Assembly (NCBI GenBank): GCA_963662155.1
Contig: OY759261.1
Coordinates: 8,448,229-8,512,228 of the forward strand
Length of the DNA stretch: 64,000 nucleotides
Direction: 5' to 3'
Source: Lamellibrachia columna
Taxonomy: Eukaryota; Annelida; Polychaeta; Sabellida; Siboglinidae
Below the pieces are notes generated by a model. The model was given only the letters and a program-made list of their open reading frames with translations, did no database searches and had not been told where the DNA came from. Made by a program: the position numbers and the translations under genes. Shown one piece after another: positions 1 through 12,441 of this stretch (the stretch's first letter is position 1; every line of letters begins with the position of its first letter).

Positions 1-555
1 AAACAAGGGACGATTGTTACAACCAGTAATGTAATAATCGACCGGTAATGTAATAACAATGATGACGGTAATCATTATGATGATGATGATGATGTTAATA
101 ATGATGATGTAGAAGGTGATGATGAGGGTGATAACGATTATGATGATGATGACAATTAAGGGGTTGTCTTAGTGACGACGATGATAAAGATTATGATGAT
201 AATAATAATGATGATAACGGTGGTGATGATGAGGGTGATAAATGGTTACGATGATGTTGAGGAAGAAGATGAAGACAATTAAGCGGTCTTAGTGGTGATG
301 AGGACGAAGACAATGACACCCTCAGCCTCATCATCCTGTTATTCCTCCTCATCGTCATCATCATCCTCATGTTCACCCTTATAACGGTTAGCCATGCTGA
401 CATCCACTCGACGTTCACAAACGTATGATTAACATAGAAATCTCAGAACGAGTGAGCCGCATGTTTTCTGGGAGGACATATGGAATGCCGTTCATATAAC
501 TGCCCAGGTAACGCACGGCAGTAACTACATGTTGGCAAAGAATAGGACCGAGTCA
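1..555. repeat. Foldback-type repeat, partial copy 1
   Basis: GAT/ATG-rich imperfect trinucleotide DNA ends near 420 with 'AGCCATGCTGACATCCACT', and is followed by a block 'TTTTCTGGGAGG.CATATGG.' The same order recurs at 3,140-3,545, the right arm and flank of the palindrome described below. It is therefore a truncated second copy. The open frames here come from the triplet repeat and are not genes. Confidence 0.6.
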
Positions 556-559
556 GACA

Positions 560-1610
560 GAGTGGTAAGGAAGAGGGGGGGGGTCATTAAAAAAGTGTCA
601 CCTCAACAAATGAAAGAGGTAATCTACACTCAATTAAGGAATCATCTCAAACAATTATTTAAGGGATTATTAAAAATGCTTAAAAAAAATACATGATCAT
701 AATTTCAGCAAATTAAGGGGTTAGTTAAAACAAGTTAAGGGAAATCTCAAAATGCAATGTGATATTATATTAGAAACTTAGAAATTGTTATCGCAAAAAT
801 AATAAAATAAGGGATCAGCTGAAACAATTAAGGGGTTATCTAAAAAATTATATTTTAAAATATGACTAAAATTATTATGTCATTAAGGGGTCATTTAATA
901 AGTAATTAACTGATCATCTCAAACCATTATGGAGTCATCTCATAAAATCAAGTGATAGTCTCGAAAACAAATTAAATGAAGGGGTCATCTCATAAAAAAT
1001 AATGGGTCTTCTTAAAATTTAAAGGATCGTCACAAAACATGTAAAAAGTAATTAACAAGTTAACTAGCTGATCGTTTCAATAAATTAAGGGATCATCTCA
1101 CAAATTAAGTGTCTTCTCAAAAAAGTTCAGGGATCATATTACAAAGTGTAACTAGTCAATATAAATGAACGAGCTGATCGTCTCAATAAATTAAGGGATC
1201 ATTTCATAAAATAACAGGGATAATTTTAAGAACTTATCTAGCTGATCGTTATGAAATGAAGAAGTCACTTAATATAATTAAGGGAAATATAAACATGTAA
1301 GGATTCATAGCAAAACACAAACGTATTGGGTCATCAAACAAATTATGGGGTCACATCGAAAATGTCAGGAGTTATCTCAAATAAATTAAAATAATTTTTT
1401 TTCTAAATTAAGAAATCATAAAAAAGGTAAGGGTCATTTAACACAGTAACTAGCTCATCATCTGAACAACGTTAAGGTGTCTTCTCATAGAATTATAGGG
1501 TTATTTCAAAATTAAAATGTAAGGAGTCATATCAAAGAAAAAATGTAAGGGGCCATCAAAACATTAAGGAGTTTATGTCTTCGAAAAAATCAGCCTCATA
1601 TTTTACGTTT
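560..1610. repeat. Degenerate tandem array, copy 1 (AAGGGGTCATCTC motif)
   Basis: AT-rich DNA in which variants of 'TTAAGGGATCATCTCAAAA', 'AAGGGGTCTTCTCAAAA' and 'AACTAGCTGATCGTCTCAA' alternate irregularly every 25-60 bp. It has no coding frame. Near-identical motifs form a direct copy at 3,560-4,745 and an inverted copy at 4,985-6,115. Confidence 0.7.
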
Positions 1611-2013
1611 TAGGTGATTCCGTTTTTAATTTAAAGATGCCCTTTAGTTTTGGGGATTACTTCTTAATGTCGTACATTTTAAATATATTAATTAATTTAA
1701 TTATATATATTTTATATATGTTCAGTTGTTAGCTTAATTGTTTGAACAACCCCCTACAGCAACTAAAATCCATTGATATTTACTACATAAATGTGTGAGC
1801 TGTTGATTCAGACTAAATATCTATACTAGTTTTCTTGCTTAATTCGAGAGCAAACACGTGAGACGGCCTTCTTAAATTTATGTTCTTTGATTATATAATA
1901 ATAAAATATAATTATGATATGTATACGTTGCGGAGTTACGCAACCGAACACTGGCAGCGCGCAGGCTGAGAAGAGAAGAATCGCCACGCCGTTCTGCGGT
2001 TATGTTCTAGTAA
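1611..2013. other. AT-rich DNA, nothing recognised
   Basis: No open frame, RNA gene or clear repeat was seen. From about 1,930 the composition becomes GC-richer, leading into the 29-bp tandem repeat. Confidence 0.5.
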
Positions 2014-2172
2014 GACATCGGCGCTTACTGCCGTTGTACTCAGACGTCCGCGCTTAATGCCGTCGTACTCAGACGTCCGCGCTTAATGCCGTTGTACTCA
2101 AACGTCCGCACTTATTGCCGTTGTACTCAGACTTCCGCGCTTAATGCCGTTGTACTTAGACGTCCGCGCTTA
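2014..2172. repeat. 29-bp tandem repeat, about 5.5 copies
   Basis: The unit reads approximately 'CGCGCTTAATGCCGTTGTAC' plus 'TCAGACGTC'. Copies differ by one to three bases. Confidence 0.85.
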
Positions 2173-2361
2173 GACTTGGGAACGCAGGAGCACGTGGAAC
2201 ACCGAAACGGACCGCGGGAACGGGAATACGTGATCTCGGAAGAGCTGGAACACCTGAGTATATAAAGATGGAGGTGGGCAAATGAATCCCTTGCGAACCG
2301 TACAGTGCGGATCATATATTCACGACATCGATGTAGGAAAGAGAGAATTTGAGACGGAAAA
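2173..2361 (+). promoter_or_regulatory. Possible TATA-type promoter
   Basis: A GC-rich stretch carries 'GAGTATATAAAGATGG' at about 2,254-2,269, right after the 29-bp repeats. Tandem repeats upstream of a TATA box resemble a transposon or LTR promoter. No gene or LTR boundary could be found, so this is only a possibility. Confidence 0.2.
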
Positions 2362-2374
2362 AGAGAGAGAGAGA

Positions 2375-2464
<90 letters not shown>
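2362..2464. repeat. (GA)n microsatellite
   Basis: About 100 bp of GAGAGA with a few interruptions. It creates the Arg-Glu and Leu-Ser open frames on the two strands, which are artefacts. Confidence 0.95.
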
Positions 2465-2896
2465 TGTTCATTCGAACGTAAAGTGGAGCAACATGTCTTG
2501 TTTATTTGTCATTATTTTGTTCACATTGTTAAGATAAATTATATTTTCATTTGCACGTTATTAAGTGATATATAGGAAAACCGTTATTTCACCAGTCAAC
2601 AGCGTGGTATATAAACACGTCTTGCCACAATATTCTTTTTTCGATAGCTGTAGGATATGTGATTTTCAATCTCACTTGAGTAAGATGGCGCAACGCGTCA
2701 CGCTAATTGTCGGATCCATCACAATGTTTGTCCGCATAGTGGCGCTTCTAGCTCTTTAGTTTACCTGGTTACATGTATTTTGTTCAAAAATGAGTTGCTG
2801 CCGGGTCTGGGGTGGTAGATTGCCCCCCGAAATCACCCATTGAAATGGGCAAAAAAGTATATTTATTTAGGGGAACGACGCCAAGGCTAAAAACAG
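2465..2896. other. Unique DNA, nothing recognised
   Basis: Short open frames only, with no recognisable domain, splice pattern or repeat. Confidence 0.4.
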
Positions 2897-3358
2897 CATG
2901 GCTAGCCATGATAAGGGTGAACATGAGGATGTTGAGGAGGTAGAGGGGCAGGACGATGAGGCTGATGAGGATGACGTAGTTGTCTTCATCATCGTAATAA
3001 TTATCATCCTCATAATCATCATTACTAAGATAAACCCTTATTGATATTCACCTTTCTCCTCTTACTCATCATTATAATTACCATTGATGATCTTCATCAT
3101 TATCATCATCATAATCATCTTCATGATTTAAAACATTACCGGTCGATGATTATGATGACGATGATGATGAAGATCATAAATGGTAATGATAATGATGAAT
3201 AAGAGTATAACGAAGATAATTAGGGGTTTATCTTAGTGATGATGATTATGAGGATGATAGTTATTACGATGATGAAGAAAACTACGTCATCCTCATCGTC
3301 CTGTCCCTCCTCCTCCTCCTCAACATCCCTATGTTCACCCCTATCATGGCTAGCCATG
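2897..3358. repeat. 462-bp imperfect palindrome (foldback element core)
   Basis: The left arm begins with 'CATGGCTAGCCATGATAAGG' and the right arm ends with its reverse complement, 'CTATCATGGCTAGCCATG'. The match continues inward through GAT/ATC-rich arms to a centre near 3,128. Each arm is about 230 bp with scattered mismatches, so a single strand could form a very long hairpin. Flanking arrays at 560-1,610 and 3,560-4,745 suggest a foldback transposon or a satellite-derived structure. No transposase is present. Confidence 0.75.
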
Positions 3359-3559
3359 CTGACATCCACTGGACATTTACTAAAGTATACTTAAAATACG
3401 ATTCCCAGAACGATTCAGCGGCTTGTTTTCTGGGAGGGCATATGGACTGCCGTTTATATATCCTCCTAGATAGCATACGGCAATAATAATAACTGATGTG
3501 GGCAAACGATTGGTTCGAATCAGGCAGGGTAGCAGGGAAGACGAAAAGGAAAGGGTCCT

Positions 3560-4745
3560 TAAGAAACATAAATGTTCATCTCAAATGTAAGGTATAATTT
3601 AAACAAAATAACTAGCTGATTGTCTCAAACAAATTAAGGTGTCACATCGTAAAATTAAGAGGTCTTCCAAAAAGGTGAAGGGAACATTAAAAAAAAATTA
3701 AGGGCCATAAAATAAAATCAACTAGCTGATCATCTCAACAAATTAAGAGATTATGTTATAGAATAAAGGGTCATATCAAAATACAAATATAACGATTCAT
3801 CAATATGCAAACTTAATATTTTTTGTAAAACAAACTACAAAGTGTACTAAGGTATCATATCATAAAGAAAACTGTAAGGGGTGATTTAAAAAAAAAATAA
3901 GATGATCGTCACTATAACTTAATGGATCATATCAAAACATAATAGGTTATGTAATAAAATAAATTAGTCTTCTAGAAAAGTAAAGGATGATTAAAAAAAT
4001 TGTAAGGGTTCATTTAAAAACTGATGTAGCTGATTGTCTAAAAATGTGGGATCATCTCATACAAAATAAAGGGGCTTCTCGAAAAAAGGAATCATAAAAC
4101 ATGCAATCGGTCATTATTAATAAATTAGTTGATCGGTCTCAATAAACTAAGGGATCATCTTAATACATTAAAAGGTTACCTCATACAAAAAAGGGGTCTT
4201 CTAAACAAGTTAAAGAATCATTTAGAAAGCGTAGATATTCATTAAAAACAACTAGCTGATCATCTCAATAAGTTATAAGATCATCTTAAAATATTAAAGG
4301 ATCATCTCATAAAATTAAGGGGTCTTCTCAAACAAATTAAATAATAATTTAAAAAAATTGAAGCACAGATTAAAAATAATTGGCTGATTGTCTCAACGCA
4401 TTCAGGGATCATCTCAAAACATTAAGGGTATTCCCATAAAATAAAATGGTCTTCTCAAAAAGGTTACGGTGTCATTTCACACTAAATGTAAATGCTCATT
4501 AAAAAGAACTAACTGATCGTTTCAATAAATTAAAAAGATCATCTTAGACCATTAAAGGGTCATCTCATCAAAAGGGGTCTACTCAAAAAGGTTAATGGAT
4601 CTTTTAAAAAATAGACGTGTTGATTAAAAAGAAATGTATCAACACATTAAGGGATCATCTAAAAATAGTAAATGATCATCTCATAAAACAAAGGGGTTTT
4701 CTCCAAAAATAAATAAATAAGGGGTAATTTCAAAAATATAAATAT
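3560..4745. repeat. Degenerate tandem array, copy 2
   Basis: Same motif vocabulary and orientation as 560-1,610, including 'ACTAGCTGATCATCTCAA', 'TTAAGGGATCATCT' and 'AAGGGGTCTTCTC'. It directly follows a copy of the palindrome flank, as the first array does. Confidence 0.7.
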
Positions 4746-4984
4746 TCCTTGATAAGAACAAGCGCCATGTGTCGGAAGTGTGGAAAACTAGTATAAATAA
4801 GCAGGAACTCGCTACGTAGGTTTACCGACAGCAATGACGCGGCCCATGAAATATGCTTTCTGTGTGTTCAACAAATTTTTCCAAATAAACCATTGGCGTG
4901 ATATTGTTGATTTGATTGTAGTTGCAAACGATTAGTTAGTATTCGTTCTTTTAGGTGTATAACCCCCAAGCATTGCCTTTTGTA
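4746..4984. repeat. Dispersed repeat fragment
   Basis: A segment with 'ATGACGCGGCCCATGAAAT' followed by 'GTGTGTTCAACAA' is found inverted at about 29,600-29,640, and in a weaker form at about 61,850-61,890. It is thus an interspersed repeat rather than unique DNA. No coding capacity was seen. Confidence 0.5.
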
Positions 4985-6115
4985 TCCATTGAAGGGATAA
5001 TCAAGCAACATATAAAATTAAGGGGTACCTTTAAAATGTACGACATATGAGCTAATCCCCAAAACTAAAGGGTATCTTTAAATTAAAAAGCGATCATCTC
5101 AAAAAGTAAAATAAGAAGCTGATTTTTTAGATGACCCTCTTATTAATTTTTTTAGATGATTCCTTAATGTTTTGATAGCCCACTTAACTTTTTCAGATGA
5201 TGAGCTAGTTACTTTGTTCAATGACCCTTACATTTTTCAAAATGATTCCTTAATTTATTCTAAAAAGCTGTTTAATTTATTTGAGATAACCCCTTATATT
5301 GTCGATGTGATCCTATAATTATTTTATGACCCCTTACATTTATCTTTTGTTATGAATCCTGACGTTTAGATTTCCCTTAATTATATGAAGTGACCGTGTG
5401 GGAAGACCCCATTATTTTATTAAATGATCCCTTAATTTATTGACATGATCAGCTGGTTCATTTGTAAAGACTAGTTACACTTCCCTTAACTTTTTTTGAG
5501 AAGATACCCTTTATTTTTGAGATGATCCCTTAATTTGTTGAGGCGATAGTTAAGTAGTTAAGAAAGTTAGCTAGTTAACTTGTTATTATATATTGTGTGA
5601 TAATAATTTAACTTTTTTGAGAAGACCCATTCATTTTATGAGATGACCCCTTAATTTATTTAACTTTATTCGAGACAACCACTTGATTTTATGAGATGAC
5701 TCCGTAATATTTTGAGATGATCAGCTAGTTGATTATTAAATGACCCTTTAATAACTCCTTTTTAAATTATTTTTGATAAAATTCCTTAATTTTAGTAAAA
5801 TTTTAAAATACATTAGGTGCCTTTTAATCGTTTAGATGAACATTTTATTTGACTGAAATTACCTTTATCTTTAATTTTTGAGATAACCCCTTAATTGTTT
5901 CAGCTGATCCCTTATTTTATTATTTTTGCGATTAAACTTAAGTTTCTAATATGATATCACATTACATTTTGAAATTTCACCTAAGTTGTTTGATATGACC
6001 CCTAATTTGATCAAATGATGATCATGTATTTCTTTTTTAATAATCCCTTAAATAATTGTTTGAGATGATCCCTTACTTGAATGTAGATTACCTATTTAAT
6101 TTCTGGTTACTTTTA
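4985..6115. repeat. Degenerate tandem array, copy 3 (inverted)
   Basis: Reverse-complement vocabulary of the two earlier arrays: 'GAGATGATCCCTTAATTTGT', 'GATCAGCTAGTT', 'GAGAAGACCC'. The cluster therefore holds two direct arrays and one inverted array around the palindrome. Confidence 0.7.
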
Positions 6116-6618
6116 CATTCTAGCTTGTTGAAACCCAGCCGCACTAAAGCATGTTTACACACATTCCAGTGACGTCACAGCTTTGTGCATATATGTTCTT
6201 GGTTTTAGTGGATTCATATAAACAAAACTGGCGACTAGAAATGATCATAATGGCAAATTGGCAATCTCTCCTCACTCATGTTCTGCATGTGTCGTGCCCA
6301 TCGCAGTTTCATCCCCGCTACTTTTGTCCTCATCCAACATATCTGGGTCTTTCTCTAAGAAAATAATGATTCACCAATTTTATCATCTAAAACACAGCCA
6401 GGCATTCTGTCGAGCCACTCAGCAGTCAATGGAGGATAGTTTGAATCTACGCCAGATAATTATTCATGTCCAGCATTGTTTTTGAGCATTGAACTTGTAA
6501 TGAACATTCTTTGGTAGAAGGTATGGGATTCCATGTGATGTACCTGTGAACTCGCCAAAGAATCGCTGACATATAAGTCTCAGTAGGGTGCACATGTTGA
6601 GATGCTGATCTTCCTTCG

Positions 6619-6678
6619 TCAGATGTCGCTCAACTCAGCACAGACCGGAGGCAGGCACTCGTCCACATCACCCACGAT
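6619..6678 (-). CDS. Candidate terminal exon, 19 residues
   Basis: On the minus strand an acceptor 'CATGTTGCAG' precedes an open frame of 19 codons, [19 protein letters not shown], then TGA. The short acidic tail with two cysteines is compatible with the 3' end of a spliced gene, but there is no homology I can name and no matching upstream exon. It could equally be chance. Confidence 0.15.
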   Translation of the reverse strand: MVGDVDECLPPVCAELSDI

Positions 6679-7684
6679 CTGCAACATGAAGATCATATCA
6701 TGAACAAAGTACCAAAGACTGATGTGGGCTCAGATCACCTACCTCACAGCTACTTTTTCTTGAAAATCATCTGAAACTATACCTATCTTCTGTAAAATAC
6801 TCAATACATATTTTTTTGCGAAATTGCAATTCCACCATAAATCCCTGACAGTACCTCACTGTGACGATGACTTAATCCGTCCAGGTTCATGATTTCAAAC
6901 TTAACCCCTTTGAGCTATAGAAGTATTGTTATTACTCACAACTTCAAAAACATGTAGGACAGGAATAGATTTATCATTCAAAAACCAAGTTTAGGCAATA
7001 AGCTGTGTATGCAAATCAGTTTTGTAGCTGGAAGTAACTGGCTTACAGGAGTTACAGGTATTGATTTAGCAGCACAACACTAAAAGTTTTTACCCCACAA
7101 ATAATTATCATCATAAACTTTAATAAAAGAAATTCCAATCGGTAGACAAGTTGTTCCATTCATAGGATCAGTGATCAATCGGTAGACAATTTGTTCCATT
7201 CATTTATCAGGAAGCATGTAACCTATTATGTTCATTACCTTGTACCACTAACCAACTGTGTGTAGGCTATCAGAGAAGTGCCTCCCGAAATGCCAGAAAC
7301 AGTAGACGAGGTTCAGCTGTAGGCTGGCCCGAAGATATGACAATGTTCCCTCTGCATGGTGTCTGTTGCAACAGGAACCCTCAGTCGGACTACAACTGTC
7401 AATAATACAAGAGCCAAATATATGTTTCATTCATAACAAGCAGACTTCATATCACTGTAATTTAAACTTAACGCCTTGTGAATAATTTGTCAATCAGATA
7501 TCTAACTGGTAACAAGTACTATCAACCACCATTTCCCTTTATGCATGTTAATGTAACGAAACTGTGCACCTTCCATCTTGAGTCAGCAATCGATATGACT
7601 TCGCCTAACACCAAGCCCCTAGGTACACAATGAAACAAAATAATTATGGTTTACAAGATAGTGTAAATGGGCGCTGTTCTTAGT

Positions 7685-7800
7685 TCACACAACAGCAACG
7701 TTTGCTGTCGTGATCCACAGTAGGAACCACGAGAAGGTGACAAGCGCTCCTCCCACCACAAATATTTCTATGCATGCAGTGTAAGTGTGAAAAGGTGTGC
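7685..7800 (-). CDS. Candidate terminal exon with a membrane segment
   Basis: A 'TATGTTTCAG' acceptor at 7,801 is followed on the minus strand by two bases and 37 codons to TGA. The product contains a strongly hydrophobic stretch (FVVGGALVTFSWFLLW) and ends soon after it, as in a tail-anchored or type I membrane protein. The upstream exon was not found and no family is recognised. Confidence 0.2.
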
Positions 7801-8652
7801 CTGAAACATAATCATCTTCATCATTAATAACACGGTATGACACACAGAACAATTTCATTCCACACAAACCCTCTTCAGCTCTTCTAGGATTAGGCTTCAC
7901 GGTATAGTATCTTTTAGCAGGTTTTGACTATTGTTTGTGTGCGTGGCCATGGGTGGGACGTTTTCATGTATCCTCTTGGTCATCTAAAATAGTAGGCAAA
8001 GTCAATCGCCCTACAATGTTTTTCTATCTGGCTGTTGCTACTAGTACGGCGAAGATCTCGCTCGGCCGAAACGTAAGTATTTTCATGAAACGTGAAACCT
8101 TACAAAAACGCCATAAACAGAGCAATAAACACGTCTTTCGTGTCTGTATGCATTCTTATATGTATATCACTAAAGTTACCTGACAATAACCATGTAAAAG
8201 TGTGAAATTATTACCTTTATGTCAGAACGCATGTGTTTGTCAAGGTTTGTATATAACCGGATGTTGTTGTGAGCGAGAATAGCACGCGGGATTTCCATAG
8301 ATCTATATAAGGTCACGCTAAGAATTGCCGTCTGCTGGCCATAGAGTTACATCATTAATAATGCCCCTATAAACTACTAACTTACTAACGGGTGTTTTAT
8401 TTATGTCTGTGCTGCTGGCCCATTCTGGCCTCATTCTACACGAAATCGCGTTTGATCATGTGACCCAAAGGCAACATCACGTGCACAGTATGGCGGCTAA
8501 TTGTGAAATGTTTCTATGTCACCGATAAAAGTACTCATAAGTAATTATTTGGAGCACATTTCTTCAGTTTCTTGACGCCCAATTGTCGGTTGTATGTCAC
8601 AGAATACACATGTGAAACGGTTAGTGCGTATCGGTTTTAATACTTAAGTTAT

Positions 8653-8755
8653 TAGTTCCGTAGCCAAATGGCTACGGAATTGCCAAAATGGCGAGTTAGC
8701 AAATGCACGTCAGGCCTTTCGCCCCAGAGACGAAGAGCGGGGCGAAAATGTTTGC
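8653..8755. other. Two adjacent perfect hairpins
   Basis: 'TTCCGTAGCCA AA TGGCTACGGAA' at about 8,656-8,679 is a perfect 11-bp stem with a 2-nt loop. About 45 bp later 'TTTCGCCCC' and 'GGGGCGAAA' flank an 11-13 nt loop. No gene is associated with them. They could belong to a short interspersed element or a structured RNA. Confidence 0.35.
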
Positions 8756-9945
8756 CTACTAAAATAGTAGCAGTGCCGTGAGACTGAGCCTGTCACCATG
8801 GTCCATGTTCGATGTTCTTTAGTCCTGGCATTGCTAGTCTCGACGACAGTGATGGAAGTCGGTTAGGGCAGGGACATTTTCTTAATAGAGAAGTCGAAAC
8901 AGACGAAGTCGTGTAAAATATTGCCGAAACGGTCAACATGATATGGGAGAAGGAAAATAACGCGCCCGGGCTTACATGTCACTACCTTCAGATAGTGGGT
9001 GCCAAGATGACATAGTGACTACTATGACGTTACATATATGTGACTAGGGTATAATTTTCGGGGTGAATTTGCTAATCATGTCACATCCTTCGATCCGGTG
9101 ACGCCGACGGCGTGAAACTTGCGGCGATAATAAGGCTACATCGAAATGGAACAGAATAAAGTGAGAATACTGCGTTTATCTCGTTCGTTTGTTCCCTAGC
9201 AACGTTATCTTCATTTTATAACCGTCCATGTGTCGAAAGAAGTCAAAATATGACATAATTAATAGTAGAAACAAAGAATGTGAACAACTAATTCAAGCAT
9301 TCCAACTTAGCACGCGCGCTACCTGTCGGATAAATTGCGGTGCTCTTGACCTGTCCGCTAGGAGGACCAGGAGTGTTGTATGTCGTCTTTACCGGGTTCA
9401 GATCAGATTTATCCTACCATTTTTCTTGCAGTTTCACAGAAGATTTATCCTCTATTAACACACATGCTGGGAGAAACTCGAGAAAAGGACACCTATTTTT
9501 TTTAAACGTGTCCAAACCCATAAATTTCGGTTCAACCTGGTGATCGACTGATTCTGAAATGTTGATACGTTCTGCGGAATAATCAGTGTAAAGCACTTAG
9601 TAGTACAGAGAACGTTAACTTTTCTTACTTACCCGATGTGAAAGTGTTCGGGAAAAATCACTTATCATGCGCAATCTCCACTAGCAACAGGCGGAGGGAA
9701 TGCCAGCGCCTCGTGTCACTGACTCTCCTGATGACATTAGCATTTATCAGCAGCTAGATGTCATCATAGTCAGCAGCAGGATGTCATCATAGTTACAAGA
9801 CTCCTGGGGAGGGCGTGATGTACCGAGTATCCTGAAGCAATACCCAGACAGTGTCAACTGATGCGTAACGGCTAGCGCCCCATTGTCAAGACTGACCGCT
9901 CGGCCAAAGTCCAGCTCCACACACCCAAACAACAAACAACAATCG

Positions 9946-10616
9946 ATGGGGCCGAAGTCGCGCAAACATAGTTCTACCAGCGACGACTCTACCATGGCCA
10001 AACTAATGGAAATTTAGATAGACGAGACTTTTGTCGCGAACTTCGCTGAACAAATCGCTGATGTTGTTGCACAGAAACTAAACGTGCGACTCGAGAACAT
10101 GGAGAGAGTGACTGCTGCCCTGACCACAAAAATACGTACACTGGAGGAGAAGGTGGAAACCTTGGAGGCGGAGGCGGAGGCGGACAGACGGGATCAGTAC
10201 ACGCGTCGTCCTAACAACCGAATGATCTAGTGATTACAACAATAAAGAAGTTGGGATTTGATAACATAGGAGTTTCCGATCTGGAAAGAAGCCATCGCAT
10301 CGGCCAGAACACTAACAATCGTGATCGCCCCCGTAGACGCACGATCATAGTACGCTATCGAAGCGAGGCGGTAAGAGATGACGTGTATCGGTCACGAACC
10401 AAACTCAAGAACCACAATCAACACCACCGAGACGAACAAGTATATATCAACGAAGATCTGACGTCGAAGAGGGCATCACTAGCATACAAAGCTAGATCAC
10501 TCAAAAAGGAAAACAAAATCAATGATTGTTGGACATATACTGGGAAAGTTCTCGTAAAGACAAACGCCGGAATGATCAAAGAAATCCAATCTGCAAAAGA
10601 CTTGGACATGTATTAA
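9946..10616 (+). pseudogene. LINE ORF1-like nucleic-acid-binding protein
   Basis: The frame opens at ATG 9,946 with a basic N-terminus (MGPKSRKH). It has a TAG at about 10,016, then a coiled-coil-like stretch (LEEKVETLEAEAEADRRD) and, after a frameshift near 10,230, a 128-residue segment. That segment holds 'DLERSHRIG', 'RPRRRTIIVRY' and 'VYINEDLT', a pattern typical of L1-like ORF1 C-terminal domains in animal LINEs. ORF1 proteins coat the element RNA and act as chaperones. With one stop and one frameshift this copy is not functional. Confidence 0.55.
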
Positions 10617-11599
10617 ATGGATCTGAACATTCCTTGTTCACTGTACACTGAACACCTGCACCTAACTATGTTCACTGTCCACTGAACATTCCATGAATAA
10701 TGATGCAGGAGTGACGACAATATAGACCTGCATAAAGGAACTTCAGTTAGCAAACAATGCAGACCTACACTCATCGTACAGACCTAGACCCATCGCACGG
10801 ACAGAAGCCACAGGTAACACCACAAGTGCCAACTGCCAACATTTTGTGTAGTGGCATTATGGGGACCAAAGACTTGGATATATATTAAACGGCTCCGAAC
10901 ATTATTCTGAAACATTCTTGAACATTCAAAGTTGCTACTACTGTGCCTCTGAACATTCTAAGTGGCATATGATACAATGACTCTCTGGCCAGAGATTGCA
11001 TCATATTAGTTAAAACATATTATACTATTAATGTATTCTGGCCTGAATAGGATCTCTCCTTTTTTTATTTTTTATTTTTAATTCTCCCCGAACAGTTAGT
11101 TCGATCGATGTCTATGATGTCTCTTTTTTCATACTTATTTTTTTCTTTTTTTTCTTTGACAACAATTGTTACACAAACAACGTTTATCGTTATGTTTACC
11201 CATGTATGCATCTTCGTTGTTGCAGAATACTTAACATCAAATTCGAATAACATCCACAAGAGCATAACATTATCACGCTACAACACAAATCAACATACGC
11301 ACAATCAACATGAAACATTTTTAAACGATGCATATGAGGTATACAGATATAATGTCTCGAGAAATCACCTCACGCATATCATGCCGCACAGTTCACATAA
11401 GCAAACTATGAACACTAAATTACATCGGATGAATCATTTCTATAGTATTTGGATGGCTTACAGAACAACTTTTTAAAATAATATCCTAGATGATAATACA
11501 AATCAGACTAATTAATTAAATTAATTAAAACCTATACGTATATCCTCATATTTCGATTCGGATGCATGTGTTGCTTTATGTAAAAAGAAAAAAAATTGC

Positions 11600-12110
11600 T
11601 TCAGCATAATAAGATCAAATATACAATATATTAATGCCAAATTTAGCGAACTAGAGGCATTCGTAGAGGAATTAAAAACTAAAAATGTTCAATTTAGTGT
11701 TATACGCCTACAAGAGAGTTGTATATCTTAAAATGATGATTTCTCACACACACAGCTGGACGGATACAATTGCATTACACAGGGAAAAACATCCAGTAAA
11801 AGGGAGGACTAATCATATACGTTGATTCAAAATATACATACGAAGTGGTTCAAAATCTAAACAACTATGAACTTTGGGAAGGGCTTATTATCAAAGTAAG
11901 TGAAGGTGGTTTGACCAAACCAGCAATAATAGGAAATCTATATAGGTCTCCGAGGAATTTAATTGATAACTTGGAACAGTTTATAACATAATTTTCACTA
12001 CTGCTATCATCCCTAGACCAAATAAAACACAATGTAATCTTTGCCGGTGATTATAACATAAACCTGCTAAAGTTAAATGAAGATGAACTGTTCAGTGATT
12101 TTGACGAATC
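11600..12110 (+). pseudogene. LINE AP-endonuclease domain fragment
   Basis: In shifting plus-strand frames one reads 'ELEAFVEELKTKNVQFSVI', 'GLIIYVDSKYTYEVV', 'IIGNLYRSPRN' and 'NVIFAGDYNINLLKL'. These are the order and motifs of the exonuclease-endonuclease-phosphatase domain that nicks target DNA in APE-type LINEs. Stops (TAA near 11,730; TAA in 'QFIT*FSLL') and a frameshift near 11,810 show decay. The C-terminal half (SDH motif) is missing because the copy ends at about 12,120. Confidence 0.65.
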
Positions 12111-12441
12111 CTGCTTAATGTCATCAAGGCATGTCGCCTTTCTTCAGTGCGTTGATACTGGCTTCGACTTCGGTTGCAATGAACTCCGGTTCACTGAGGT
12201 AGGGTGGGGCGGAGCAACGAACCCCCTAATGGTACATAGAATGGGGGGAAAGAATCCCTTGGATATATAAACATAGGTTCTATTTTTATGTCAACATTAG
12301 GTTTCTGCACGTTTTCCGGACTAGTTATTCCTACTTTCTAGCGGCCGATCCAATAGGCGAGGAGAACGTCACCGCAGGACTGTGACATTATATAGTTTAG
12401 TTTTATACATAAGTACTTGCTAAGTAACTGAAACACGTCGT

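Larger units (their letters stand above)
6116..9739. other. Mostly unique DNA with two weak exon candidates
   Basis: Apart from the two candidate minus-strand terminal exons listed separately, no gene is recognisable. A duplicated 'TCGGTAGACAA.TTGTTCCATTCAT' at 7,139-7,207 is related to the LINE tail seen at 44,620. A strong donor-like 'GTAAGTATT' at about 8,072 on the plus strand could end an exon, but no partner was found. Confidence 0.3.
9740..12110 (+). mobile_element. Decayed non-LTR retrotransposon (LINE), 5' part
   Basis: A coding remnant of a LINE, truncated before its reverse transcriptase. ORF1 lies at 9,946-10,616 and an AP-type endonuclease at about 11,600-12,110. The ~950 bp between them is AT-rich with no coding. 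At about 12,120-12,160 the homology stops, and the 5' region of another LINE begins. Confidence 0.6.
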
